Below, one piece after another: positions 1 through 6,843 of a stretch of DNA of 8,691 nucleotides (its first letter is position 1; the number at the start of each line of letters is the position of its first letter). Below the pieces are notes generated by a model. It saw nothing but the letters and a program-made list of their open reading frames with translations, searched no databases and was not told the DNA's origin. The translations under genes and the position numbers were made by a program. This DNA is from Planctomycetota bacterium (GTDB lineage Bacteria > Planctomycetota > UBA1135 > UBA2386): positions 1 to 8,691 of the forward strand of contig JAGQRA010000819.1 in assembly GCA_020425885.1 (NCBI GenBank), read 5' to 3'.

Positions 1-96
1 CGGTCCGGCGGTGGCGGCTTCGCGCAGAGTGGCGCGGCCGGCAGCGGCGGGGGTGCGATGAGCGGCGGCCGCAGGCCGAGCGGCGCGCGGCGATAA
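1..96 (+). CDS. Possible 3' end of a protein with a Gly/Arg-rich tail (partial)
   Basis: Frame 1 is open from the window edge to a TAA at 94-96 and reads as a low-complexity tail of Gly, Ser, Ala and Arg ending in 'SGGRRPSGARR'. Third codon positions are almost all G or C. Such tails are known on RNA-binding proteins, for example DEAD-box helicases, but no folded domain lies inside the window, so the product cannot be named. The stop lies 7 bp from the stop of the convergent hydrolase gene, a plausible gene-end arrangement. Frame 2 also stays open to a TGA at 59-61, so the frame choice is not secure. This could be chance in GC-rich DNA. Confidence 0.3.
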   Translation, partial: RSGGGGFAQSGAAGSGGGAMSGGRRPSGARR

Positions 97-103
97 CGCG
101 GAC

Positions 104-715
104 TCAGCCGCTGCCGAGGTGCCGCCGCAAGAACACACCGACGTGGCGCCAGAGGTCGCGCCAATCCTCACCGCGCATCATGTGCTCGGACTCCGGGTAC
201 TCGTGCAGCTCGGCGCCGTAGTCGCGGGCGAAGCCGCGGCCGGGCTCCGGCGGCACCGAGGTGTCGCGCCCGGCGAGGCCGAGCAGCAGCGGCGGCCGAC
301 CGGGCGTGATGTCCGCGGCGGTGACGAGATTCGGCGCCGCCAGCAGCGCGGCGATCGCGTCGAACGGGCACGGTCGAGCGAGCGCGCCGAGTGCGGCGAA
401 GCCCCCCATCGAGATGCCGACCAGACCGACGCGTTCGGCGCCGCGTTGCCGGCACCACGCGGCGAGCTCCGGCAGCTCCATGACCCACTCGCGCGCGACC
501 GCCTCGATCGCCGCGAAGCGCAGGTCATCGGGTAGCGCGGCGATGCGTGCCAGCCGCCCGTCCTCGCGGCGACCGTGACCCGGAGCATCGGGCAGCACCA
601 CTTCCTGGCCATCGCCGACAAAGGCCTCGCCATCACCGAGATGAACGTCGGCCGCAGCCGCATGGCCGTGCAGCAGGATCACGCTGGCCCGCAGTCGGCC
701 GGCGCACGGCAACAC
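104..715 (-). CDS. Alpha/beta hydrolase, small YjfP/YitV-like esterase type
   Basis: This is a probable cytoplasmic serine hydrolase of 203 aa from a GTG start at 715-713. An upstream CTG at 745-743 overlaps the previous gene and is less likely. Seen in the sequence: an oxyanion-hole 'LLHGHA' at residues 14-19; 'LPDAPGHGRR' at about 41-50, like the 'DAPxHGxR' stretch of the YjfP/YitV esterases; the nucleophile elbow G-I-S-M-G with Ser102; the acid 'LAGRDTSVPP' with Asp151; and the base 'ESEHMM' with His178. The catalytic triad is therefore complete. At 203 aa it is shorter than the roughly 250 aa usual for these esterases, and no signal peptide is visible. It begins 26 nt after the stop of the upstream exported protein and is probably the last gene of the minus-strand operon. 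No Shine-Dalgarno sequence is visible. The substrate is unknown; carboxylic esters are an inference from the family. Confidence 0.82.
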   Translation of the reverse strand: MLPCAGRLRASVILLHGHAAAADVHLGDGEAFVGDGQEVVLPDAPGHGRREDGRLARIAALPDDLRFAAIEAVAREWVMELPELAAWCRQRGAERVGLVGISMGGFAALGALARPCPFDAIAALLAAPNLVTAADITPGRPPLLLGLAGRDTSVPPEPGRGFARDYGAELHEYPESEHMMRGEDWRDLWRHVGVFLRRHLGSG

Positions 716-741
716 GCGGGCTGGGTGATCCGTCTGCCCGC

Positions 742-1332
742 TCAGCGCCCGACCTTGTTCGCGTCCGCATCGGCCCGACGCGATGCATGCCACTGGTAGA
801 TGCGGAAGTTCGGCGCTTCGCTGCCGACGTAGCGCAGCAGCGCCGAGGCCCGCATCGGCACCCGCACCTCCGCGCCCGCCATCGTGTAGACGCGTTCGAA
901 GTCGACGACGCTCCACGAGCAACGTTCCGAATCGCACGCGGCGCGGATGGTCCCGATCTCGGTGCGCAGGGCGCGGGCGGCCCGCTCGCTGGCTGCGACC
1001 TTCGAGGCGGCCTGGGCCGCGAAGTCGGCGGCCGTGGTCGCCGACAGCGGCGTGCCGTCGGCCGCGACATCGAAGAAGACCGCGACCCTGGTCCCCTCGG
1101 CTGCCTGGCCGAGGCCACCGTCGGCGCGGACCACCATGTCGACGGCATACTTCTCGTCGGCCAGCAATCCGGCCGGGTCGCCACCCTCGTCGAGGCACTG
1201 CAGGAAGTCGCGCACGGCGACGGCGACGCCGCCGGGGCCAGGAATCGGCGCGGCGGTCGCGCGCGACCAGGGAGCGGAGAGGCCGGCGCCGCCGAACAGC
1301 ACCAGCAGAGTCGAAGTGAGCAACTTGTTCAT
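742..1332 (-). CDS. Exported small protein, possible NTF2/SnoaL-like fold
   Basis: A 196-aa protein starting with ATG at 1332-1330. The N-terminus (MNKLLTSTLLVLFGG...) is a typical Sec signal peptide with a short positive n-region, a hydrophobic core to about residue 20 and Ala-rich cleavage options at 20-28, so the protein probably acts outside the cytoplasm. The mature part has an early helix with 'VRDFLQCLDEG' (40-50), a strand 'RVAVFFDV' (82-89), an Ala-rich helix (about 99-122) and closing strands ending in 'FRIYQWHAS' (176-184). That ending resembles the 'WkivhwHxS' last strand of SnoaL/ketosteroid-isomerase-like (NTF2 superfamily) proteins. Cys133 and Cys138 sit close together (CDSERC) and could form a disulfide. 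It lies 52 nt after the propeller lipoprotein and 26 nt before the hydrolase. The family call is tentative; export is better supported than function. Confidence 0.72.
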   Translation of the reverse strand: MNKLLTSTLLVLFGGAGLSAPWSRATAAPIPGPGGVAVAVRDFLQCLDEGGDPAGLLADEKYAVDMVVRADGGLGQAAEGTRVAVFFDVAADGTPLSATTAADFAAQAASKVAASERAARALRTEIGTIRAACDSERCSWSVVDFERVYTMAGAEVRVPMRASALLRYVGSEAPNFRIYQWHASRRADADANKVGR

Positions 1333-1384
1333 CGTGCGCGCAGAGACGTGGACCGGGCCGAGGTGTTAACCGGCATCGTCTGCA

Positions 1385-4063
1385 TCATCGGCCGATCACG
1401 GCCATGAGTCCGCGACTGGTCACGAGCCCGCGCCCGTTCCAGGCGGGGTCCTCGGTGACGAGCTGACCGAACAACGGCAGCCCGATCAGACCCGGAACGT
1501 TCGGCAGCGTGAGGCCGAACGCGACCTCGCCGCCGGACGAAGCCAGCGCGAACCGGACCGAGTCCGGGCTGACCAGCAACTCGCAGCCGGGCATGCCGGC
1601 GAAGGTCAGGTTCAGCGGCAACGGGCCGGCCGCCGAGGTCGTGTTCGACAGGCCGAGCACGAACAACGCGGCGCGATTGGCCAGGACCTGGGTGCCGAGC
1701 CATTGCATCTGGGCGCCGATCCGCGCCGGCGCCAGCGGGTCGACCGCGAGCTGCGGCGGATTGACGTAGCCGGCGCAGGCGGCGCCGAACGCGGTCGCCA
1801 AAGGCAGCGCGACGTCGCAGGTCCAGACGCCGCGGCCGAGCGTCGCGGCCAGCAGCGTGCGGCTGCCGTGGATCCATGCCACCTCCTCGGTCGGCACGTT
1901 GGCCGGGCCGTCGTTGTCAGCCGACCAGTGACCGCCGGCGTCGTCGCTGGCGAAGATGCCGACCTCGGTGGCGGCGTAGACGATGTCGGGATCGTCCGGA
2001 TGCAGCAGCACGCAGTTGACCGGCACATCGGGCAGGCGCCGGCCGGGCTGACCGCTGGCATCGCTCCAGGTGACGCCGCCGTCGCGGCTGTTCTGCACGT
2101 TGCCGCCGCTGAAGCCGCCAAACGTGAGCCAGACGACCTGATGGTCGGTGGCGTCGATGGCGATGCGCGTCACGTAGCGATCCGGCAGCGGATCGACCGC
2201 GGCGTTGTCGTCGACGGCGATCCACGACGGCGTGGTCGCGGTCGCGTTGGCGCTGCGATAGACGCGGCCGTCGTTGTGGCCGACGTAGACGAGGTCGGCG
2301 TTGCCGGTCGCGACCGCGACGGCGCTGATCTTGCTGCCGACCGGCGACTTGACCGCGCTCCACGCCACGCTGCCAGCGCGGCAGTTGTTCGTGCGCCACA
2401 GGCTCGAGGCGCCGGCCCACAGCCGGGTCGGCGTGTTGGGATCGAGCACGAGCGGGGCGATGAAGTTCGCCGTCGCGTCGGTGCGCTCGCTGATGTTGCC
2501 GTAGATCCAGCCGGCGCTGCCGCCGCCGTTGGTCGAGCGATGGATCTGGCACCAGACGTACTCGCCGTAGAGGTAGCTGGTGTTGGTGGGATCGACCTGG
2601 ACCTGACCGCCGTCGCCGCCGAACACCATGTTGGAGCTCGTCGCCGACCCGACGAAGCGCTGAGTGCCGTTGTCCTGCAGGCCGCTCACGATCGCGGTGC
2701 CGTTGCCGGCCGCGCCGTAGCACTGGGTCGTGCGCATGCCGGCGTCGATGTCGCGCCAGCCGGTGTTCGGGCCGGCGGCGAAGATGTTGTCGGCGACGTG
2801 CAGACCGCCGTCGGTGCAGACGTAGACGCGGCGCCGGGTGCTGCCATCGTAGTCGGGATCGGCGACGACGTTGTGGACGTCGAGGTGAGGATCGACCGTC
2901 ATGATGTAGCCATTGGTGATCTGCGAGAACGACACCCCGCCGTTGGTGCTGCGCCAGACGTGCAGCCCGGCGGCAACCATGACGTTGTCGTTGGTCGGAT
3001 CGACCCAGAAGCCGTTGAAGTACCACGTCACGCCGGTCTGCGAGCTGCCGGTGCGCAGCGTCCAGTTGCGACCGTCATCCGCCGACCGCCAGACCTTGCC
3101 GCCGTTTTGGCCGCACGACGCGTAGACCACGCCCGGCGCGCTGCGGGCGTGACAGAACTCCATGCGGGCATCGTAGCTGTTCAGCCCGACGAGCCCCGAT
3201 TGCGCCACGCTCCAGGTGATGCCACCGTCATTCGACCACAGCGCGTCGTGCAGCAGCAGCGAGGCGTCGACCTGCTGCGCGACGGCCTTCTGCGGATCGA
3301 CGGGGTCGAACACGACCTGGTCGCAACCGTGCGCGGCGTGCACCAGCGTCCAGCTCACGCCGCCATCGGTCGAACGGTAGATGCCGCCGGGCCGCACGCC
3401 GGCGAGCAGGGTGTCGGAGTCGGTCGGCGACACGGCGATGCGCTGCACGTACTCCCAGTTCGCCGTCGCCGGCAGCTGCGTCCAGGTCGCGCCGCCGTCG
3501 ACGGTCTTGAACACGCCGGCGCCGCGGATCGCGCTGCGATTGACGCCGCGGGCGACGTTGTGATTGAAGAAGCCCTCGCCGGTGCCGACGTACATGACAT
3601 CGGGATCGGTCGGCGCCATCGTCAGGCAGCCGATCGAGAGGTTGGTCCACCAGTCGTCGATGCCCTGCCAGCTGGCGCCACGATCGGCGCTCTTCCACAG
3701 CCCGCCGCTGACGCCGCCCGACCACAGCACGCGGGTATCGCGCGGATCGATGACGAGCGTGCGGCTGCGACCGGCGACGTTGAACGGTCCGCGTTCGACC
3801 CAACCGCTCGGCGCGATGCCGCCATCGTCGAGACCCTGGCTCGCCAGGACGAGCGCGTCGCGCGCCTGCAGCGCCCGGCCCCACGCCCCCGCCGGGATGT
3901 TGCCGGCCTGGTCGGCGAGCCGCAGCGCACGCCACGCCGTCGCCGCGCCGGGGAAGTCCGGGTCGGCGTCGACGTCGGCCTCGTCGGGTCGGATCGTCGA
4001 CGACGAACAGGCGGCGAGCAGGGTCAGCAGGAACGAGGACAGAAGCAGTTCGAGAGGTCGCAT
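1385..4063 (-). CDS. Asp-box (BNR/sortilin-like) beta-propeller lipoprotein with planctomycete C-terminal module
   Basis: An 892-aa exported protein from ATG 4063-4061. This start is chosen because it gives a lipoprotein signal peptide: hydrophobic residues 4-16, then a lipobox L-A-A-C with Cys19. The longer frame upstream runs antisense-like through the neighbouring gene. From residue 87 ('WVERGPFNVAGRSR') it carries repeated Asp boxes, S-x-D-x-G-x-x-W, at about 125, 187, 231, 277, 327 and 372, degenerate ones near 510 and 604, and further ones at 659 and 706. The linking 'DPxDPxxxYxGT' strands are typical of BNR/VPS10/GH74-type propellers, suggesting two propellers. No sialidase or glycosidase active site was recognised, so a binding or scaffold role is as likely as catalysis. 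Residues about 758-892 form the C-terminal module, with Cys763, 'ARIGAQMQ' (780-787), 'GPLPL' (813-817), 'GMPGC' (823-827), 'LTLPNVPGLIGLPL' and a final 'VIGR'. It lies 56 nt downstream of the 358-aa exported protein. No Shine-Dalgarno is visible. Confidence 0.88.
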   Translation of the reverse strand: MRPLELLLSSFLLTLLAACSSSTIRPDEADVDADPDFPGAATAWRALRLADQAGNIPAGAWGRALQARDALVLASQGLDDGGIAPSGWVERGPFNVAGRSRTLVIDPRDTRVLWSGGVSGGLWKSADRGASWQGIDDWWTNLSIGCLTMAPTDPDVMYVGTGEGFFNHNVARGVNRSAIRGAGVFKTVDGGATWTQLPATANWEYVQRIAVSPTDSDTLLAGVRPGGIYRSTDGGVSWTLVHAAHGCDQVVFDPVDPQKAVAQQVDASLLLHDALWSNDGGITWSVAQSGLVGLNSYDARMEFCHARSAPGVVYASCGQNGGKVWRSADDGRNWTLRTGSSQTGVTWYFNGFWVDPTNDNVMVAAGLHVWRSTNGGVSFSQITNGYIMTVDPHLDVHNVVADPDYDGSTRRRVYVCTDGGLHVADNIFAAGPNTGWRDIDAGMRTTQCYGAAGNGTAIVSGLQDNGTQRFVGSATSSNMVFGGDGGQVQVDPTNTSYLYGEYVWCQIHRSTNGGGSAGWIYGNISERTDATANFIAPLVLDPNTPTRLWAGASSLWRTNNCRAGSVAWSAVKSPVGSKISAVAVATGNADLVYVGHNDGRVYRSANATATTPSWIAVDDNAAVDPLPDRYVTRIAIDATDHQVVWLTFGGFSGGNVQNSRDGGVTWSDASGQPGRRLPDVPVNCVLLHPDDPDIVYAATEVGIFASDDAGGHWSADNDGPANVPTEEVAWIHGSRTLLAATLGRGVWTCDVALPLATAFGAACAGYVNPPQLAVDPLAPARIGAQMQWLGTQVLANRAALFVLGLSNTTSAAGPLPLNLTFAGMPGCELLVSPDSVRFALASSGGEVAFGLTLPNVPGLIGLPLFGQLVTEDPAWNGRGLVTSRGLMAVIGR

Positions 4064-4119
4064 GGCATCGATGGGGCGCCGCCATCGTAGCCGAACCGAT
4101 CCCCGGCGTGAGTGGGTCG

Positions 4120-5196
4120 TCAGCCCGGCCCGAGTTCGGGCAGCGGCTCGTGCGAATCGAGGCGCTGGTCGTCGATCTCGAGCTGGCATCGGCCCTGCAG
4201 CTGCTCGGCCTCGGCCGCGGTCAGCGCGCCGCGGATCACGAGCCGGCGGCCGAGATCGAGGAACGCATCGGTGACCTCGCTGCGCCAACCCTCGACCGCG
4301 TCCCGATAGCTCGCGGCGTCCCGCCACTGCACGAGTTCGCAGCGCGACAGCGACGGGCCGAGCCGCCCGTCCTCGGCCTGCGCCATCCGCAGCAGCCAGC
4401 CGCGCACGCTCGGCCCAGGGTCGATGCCGTGCGAACGATGCGTCGTCATGAGGAGGACCCGATCCGTGCGATCGCCGCGGCGGAAGTAGATCGGCTGCGG
4501 GCCTGGCGCGAGCAGCGTCACGAACGGCTCGGCCTGGGTCGTGAGCCGATAGTCCGCCAGCGGCGGGTACCGCGCCGGCAACCGGGTCGCGCGCGAGACG
4601 ATCGAGATGCCGGAGCCGCCGCTGCCGACGCCCATCGCCTGCGGCATGCGATCGCGCACGGTGACATGCAGGCATAGCGGCAGCCGTGCCATCAGCCAGG
4701 CCGCGAAACCCGGGGGCTTGCCAGCGGCGAGCAGGTTGCCGGCGGCGAGCCGCAGGTTCGGATCACCGTGCTGCCAGTGCTTCTGCAGTTCGGCGAACAG
4801 CAGGGTCGCGTGCGCCTTCGCATCGCGCGCCATCAGGATCAGCGCCGGCACCTCGGTGCTGCCTTCGAGCTGTGGCGCGATCTCCTCCCCGGGCAGCTCG
4901 GCTTCGAGCCGGATCAGCGCATCGAGCAGATAGTGACGGACGTGCTCGGCTTCGTCGTGCTTGCGGTTCGTCCATCGGTGCAGCTCGCGCCGCAGCGCCG
5001 GCACGGCCTCGCGCTGGCCGAGTCGCGCCGACAGCCAGGCGCCGTGGGCGACCGCCGCCGGCTCCTCGGCGGCGAGCAGGGTCGCAGCCTCGGCGAGCGC
5101 TCGCGCCAGAGCATCGGTCGGCGGCGAAGGCTCCTGAGCGAAGAGGCCTGTGGCGGCGACGAGAACCGCGACGGCACGGGCGAGGCTTGCGGTCAT
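4120..5196 (-). CDS. Exported helical-repeat-like protein of unknown function
   Basis: A 358-aa protein from ATG 5196-5194. Residues 1-20 are a clear Sec signal peptide with a canonical cleavage context ATGLFA/QEP, predicting a secreted or periplasmic product. Residues about 27-175 are strongly helical and Ala/Leu/Glu-rich, with units such as 'EAVPALRRELHRW' (63-75) and 'NLRLAAGNLLAAG' (147-159). This looks like HEAT-type solenoid repeats, but they are too irregular to assign firmly. Residues about 176-260 read as beta-strand-rich with a Gly/Ser loop 'GVGSGGSGISI' (189-199), and the C-terminus is again helical. I recognise no catalytic motif or named family. It is the first gene of the minus-strand operon and faces the divergent symporter across 91 bp, so its promoter should lie in that gap. 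No Shine-Dalgarno precedes the start. Confidence 0.75.
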   Translation of the reverse strand: MTASLARAVAVLVAATGLFAQEPSPPTDALARALAEAATLLAAEEPAAVAHGAWLSARLGQREAVPALRRELHRWTNRKHDEAEHVRHYLLDALIRLEAELPGEEIAPQLEGSTEVPALILMARDAKAHATLLFAELQKHWQHGDPNLRLAAGNLLAAGKPPGFAAWLMARLPLCLHVTVRDRMPQAMGVGSGGSGISIVSRATRLPARYPPLADYRLTTQAEPFVTLLAPGPQPIYFRRGDRTDRVLLMTTHRSHGIDPGPSVRGWLLRMAQAEDGRLGPSLSRCELVQWRDAASYRDAVEGWRSEVTDAFLDLGRRLVIRGALTAAEAEQLQGRCQLEIDDQRLDSHEPLPELGPG

Positions 5197-5287
5197 GACC
5201 GAGGCAGAACGGCTCGCGCCGAACCGGGTTCAATGGATCCCGGGCGTGAGGCTTGCCGCCACCGCACGAATCCGTATCCCCATTGCC
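5197..5287. promoter_or_regulatory. Divergent intergenic region, presumed bidirectional promoter
   Basis: These 91 bp separate the starts of the minus-strand exported-protein operon and the plus-strand symporter, so both promoters are expected here or just inside the genes. Neither start has a Shine-Dalgarno sequence. The only sigma70-like pair seen toward the symporter is weak (TTGCCG at 5253-5258, 16-bp spacer, TATCCC at 5275-5280). If used, it would put transcription start very near the ATG at 5288, giving a nearly leaderless mRNA. No convincing operator palindrome was found. Confidence 0.3.
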
Positions 5288-6634
5288 ATGACCAGCCCGC
5301 CACCCATCCCCCGTCGAAGAGGCCTCGCCCTGCACTGGTGGATCCTGCTGGCGATGGTGGCCGGCGTCGGCGCCGGTCTGATGTTCGTCGCCTTCGGCGG
5401 CGAGGCCGGCTCGGACTTCGTCGCGCGGTGGATCAAGCCGATCGGCACGATCTTCCTCAACCTGCTGCGCATGATCGCGGTGCCGCTGGTGCTGTTCTCG
5501 CTGGTCGCCGGCGTCGCCGGCCTCAATGACACCAGCAAGCTGTCGCGCATCGGCGGCAAGACGATCGGGCTCTACCTCGGCACCACCGCGGTCGCGATCA
5601 CCATCGGCCTCGTCATCGTCAACCTGGTGCAACCGGGCAGCAACCTGACGCCCGACTCGCGGCAGACGCTGAAGGACAGCCTGGTCGCCAAGTTCGGCGA
5701 CGTCGCCTCGCAGAAGGTGGCGGCGGCGCAGACCGTCGACATCGGCCAGCAGATCGTCGACATCGTGCCGCAGAACCCGTTCGCGGCGTTGGCCGAGACC
5801 GAGATGCTGCAGATCGTGTTCTTCGCGCTGCTGCTCGGCGTCGGCCTGACCCGGCTGCGCGACCGCGCCGCGCCGGTGGTCACGGTGTTCCAGACGCTGT
5901 CGGACGCGATCATCGAGATGGTGCACCTGATCATGAAGATCGCGCCGCTCGGCGTGTTCGCGCTCTTGTGCTCGGTGGTCAGCGATCTCGGCAAGGACTC
6001 GGCCCAGCTCGGCGAGCTGCTGCTGGCGCTGCTGACCTACATGATCACCGTCGCGCTCGGACTGGCGACGCACATGTTCCTGGTCTACGCCCTGCTGATC
6101 CGATTCGTCGCCAAGGTGCCGTTCCTGCGCTTCCTGCGCGCGATGTCGCCGGCCCAGCTGCTCGCCTTCAGCAGCAGCTCGTCGGCGGCGACGCTGCCGC
6201 TGACGCTCGACTGCGTCGAGAAGAACGTCGGCGTCGAGGAGGAGGTGTCGAGCTTCGTGCTGCCGCTCGGGGCGACGATCAACATGGACGGCACCGGGCT
6301 CTACCAGGGCGTCGCGGCGGTGTTCATCGCCACGCTCTACGGCATCCCGCTCGACCTCGGCGATCAGCTGATGATCGTGCTGACGGCGACGCTGGCCTCG
6401 ATCGGCACCGCCGCGGTGCCCGGCGTCGGCATCGTCATGCTGACCATCGTGCTGGCGCAGATCCACGTGCCGGCCGAGGGCATCGCCATCATCCTCGGCG
6501 TCGACCGCCCGCTCGACATGATGCGCACGGTGCTCAACGTCACCGGCGACGCCACGGTCGCGACCGTGGTCGCCGCCTCGGAGAAGAGCCTCGACCGCGG
6601 CCGGCTCGGCGGCGGCCCGCCGGCCACTACCTGA
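5288..6634 (+). CDS. Sodium:dicarboxylate/amino-acid symporter, DAACS family (GltP-like)
   Basis: An integral membrane secondary transporter that should couple Na+ or H+ flow to uptake of an acidic amino acid or C4-dicarboxylate across the inner membrane. The protein is 448 aa from ATG 5288; upstream in-frame codons are Arg-rich and lack a membrane segment, so the longer frame was rejected. Visible parts are TM1 (about 15-36), TM2 with 'NLLRMIAVPLVLFSLVAG' (58-75), TM3 (about 91-113), the HP1 serine loop SSSSS (295-299), the TM7 motif NMDGT (332-336), the HP2 loop 'GTAAVPG' (373-379) and TM8 with Asp406, Asp410, Arg413, Thr414, Asn417 and Asp421. These correspond to the GltPh residues Asp390, Asp394, Arg397, Thr398, Asn401 and Asp405. 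The Arg at the 397 position is known to favour acidic amino acids, so glutamate/aspartate is the best guess rather than a DctA-type role. Length is normal for the family. It is monocistronic here, and its last codons overlap by 8 bp the 3' end of the convergent SGNH fragment. Confidence 0.95.
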   Translation: MTSPPPIPRRRGLALHWWILLAMVAGVGAGLMFVAFGGEAGSDFVARWIKPIGTIFLNLLRMIAVPLVLFSLVAGVAGLNDTSKLSRIGGKTIGLYLGTTAVAITIGLVIVNLVQPGSNLTPDSRQTLKDSLVAKFGDVASQKVAAAQTVDIGQQIVDIVPQNPFAALAETEMLQIVFFALLLGVGLTRLRDRAAPVVTVFQTLSDAIIEMVHLIMKIAPLGVFALLCSVVSDLGKDSAQLGELLLALLTYMITVALGLATHMFLVYALLIRFVAKVPFLRFLRAMSPAQLLAFSSSSSAATLPLTLDCVEKNVGVEEEVSSFVLPLGATINMDGTGLYQGVAAVFIATLYGIPLDLGDQLMIVLTATLASIGTAAVPGVGIVMLTIVLAQIHVPAEGIAIILGVDRPLDMMRTVLNVTGDATVATVVAASEKSLDRGRLGGGPPATT

Positions 6635-6797
6635 TGCGGCCGGCGAAGAAGGCGTAGAGCAGCTGCGCCCGCGCCACGTTGCCGGCCTGGTTGAAGTGCT
6701 CGCCATCGGCGAACAGCGCGCGGTCGGTGAGTTCGGCCGCGGTGTCGAGCAGCGGCACTGCCTCGCACGATGCGCTGTCGACGACTTTCGCCCTGAC
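6627..6797 (-). pseudogene. C-terminal remnant of an SGNH/GDSL-type hydrolase
   Basis: Reading the minus strand toward a TAG at 6629-6627 gives a protein-like tail: 'LLDTAAELTDRALF', then 'ADGEHFNQAGN', then 'ARAQLLYAFFAGRIR'. The 'D-x-x-H-(F/L)-N-x-x-G' pattern is the C-terminal catalytic Asp/His block of SGNH/GDSL esterases, known to be followed by a short closing helix as here. Upstream of about 6790 the frame turns into Arg-rich nonsense. There is no ATG or GTG that would give a sensible start, and the block-I Ser and block-III Asn regions are absent, so only about 50 residues survive. The break lies just before the stop of the next gene and coincides with a drop in GC content. It is best read as a truncated, non-functional gene end, possibly cut by a recombination or insertion event. 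It is convergent with, and overlaps by 8 bp, the symporter. Confidence 0.55.
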
Positions 6798-6843
6798 GCG
6801 CCTCCCGGCCAGACCGTGGCGGTCTCGAGTCGGCGATCTCGGC

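Noticed and set aside
716..1198. Longer version of the hydrolase starting at 1198
   Set aside because: The first 161 residues are Arg/Gly-rich shadow of the exported 196-aa gene; hydrolase homology begins only after GTG 715.
1703..4090. Very long plus-strand open frame (795 codons) opposite the propeller lipoprotein
   Set aside because: It is antisense to a gene with a lipobox, Asp boxes and a C-terminal module. Its translation is Arg/Ala/Asp/Val/His-rich without motifs, typical of frames opposite GC-rich genes.
4064..4675. N-terminal extension of the propeller lipoprotein to 4675
   Set aside because: It would bury the lipoprotein signal peptide 204 residues inside, and it overlaps the coding frame of the exported 358-aa protein with no coding character of its own.
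5253..5280. Confident sigma70 promoter for the symporter
   Set aside because: Only about 4/6 and 3/6 matches to consensus in GC-rich DNA; kept as part of the intergenic region rather than as its own promoter.
4763..6706. Long minus-strand open frame opposite the symporter (647 codons)
   Set aside because: The product is an Arg/His/Asp/Gln/Glu-rich low-complexity stretch created by reading the complement of hydrophobic membrane codons; the plus-strand symporter has complete family motifs.
6635..6843. Rho-independent terminator between the convergent symporter and SGNH fragment
   Set aside because: No stable hairpin followed by a T run was found on either strand; the space is filled by the SGNH remnant.
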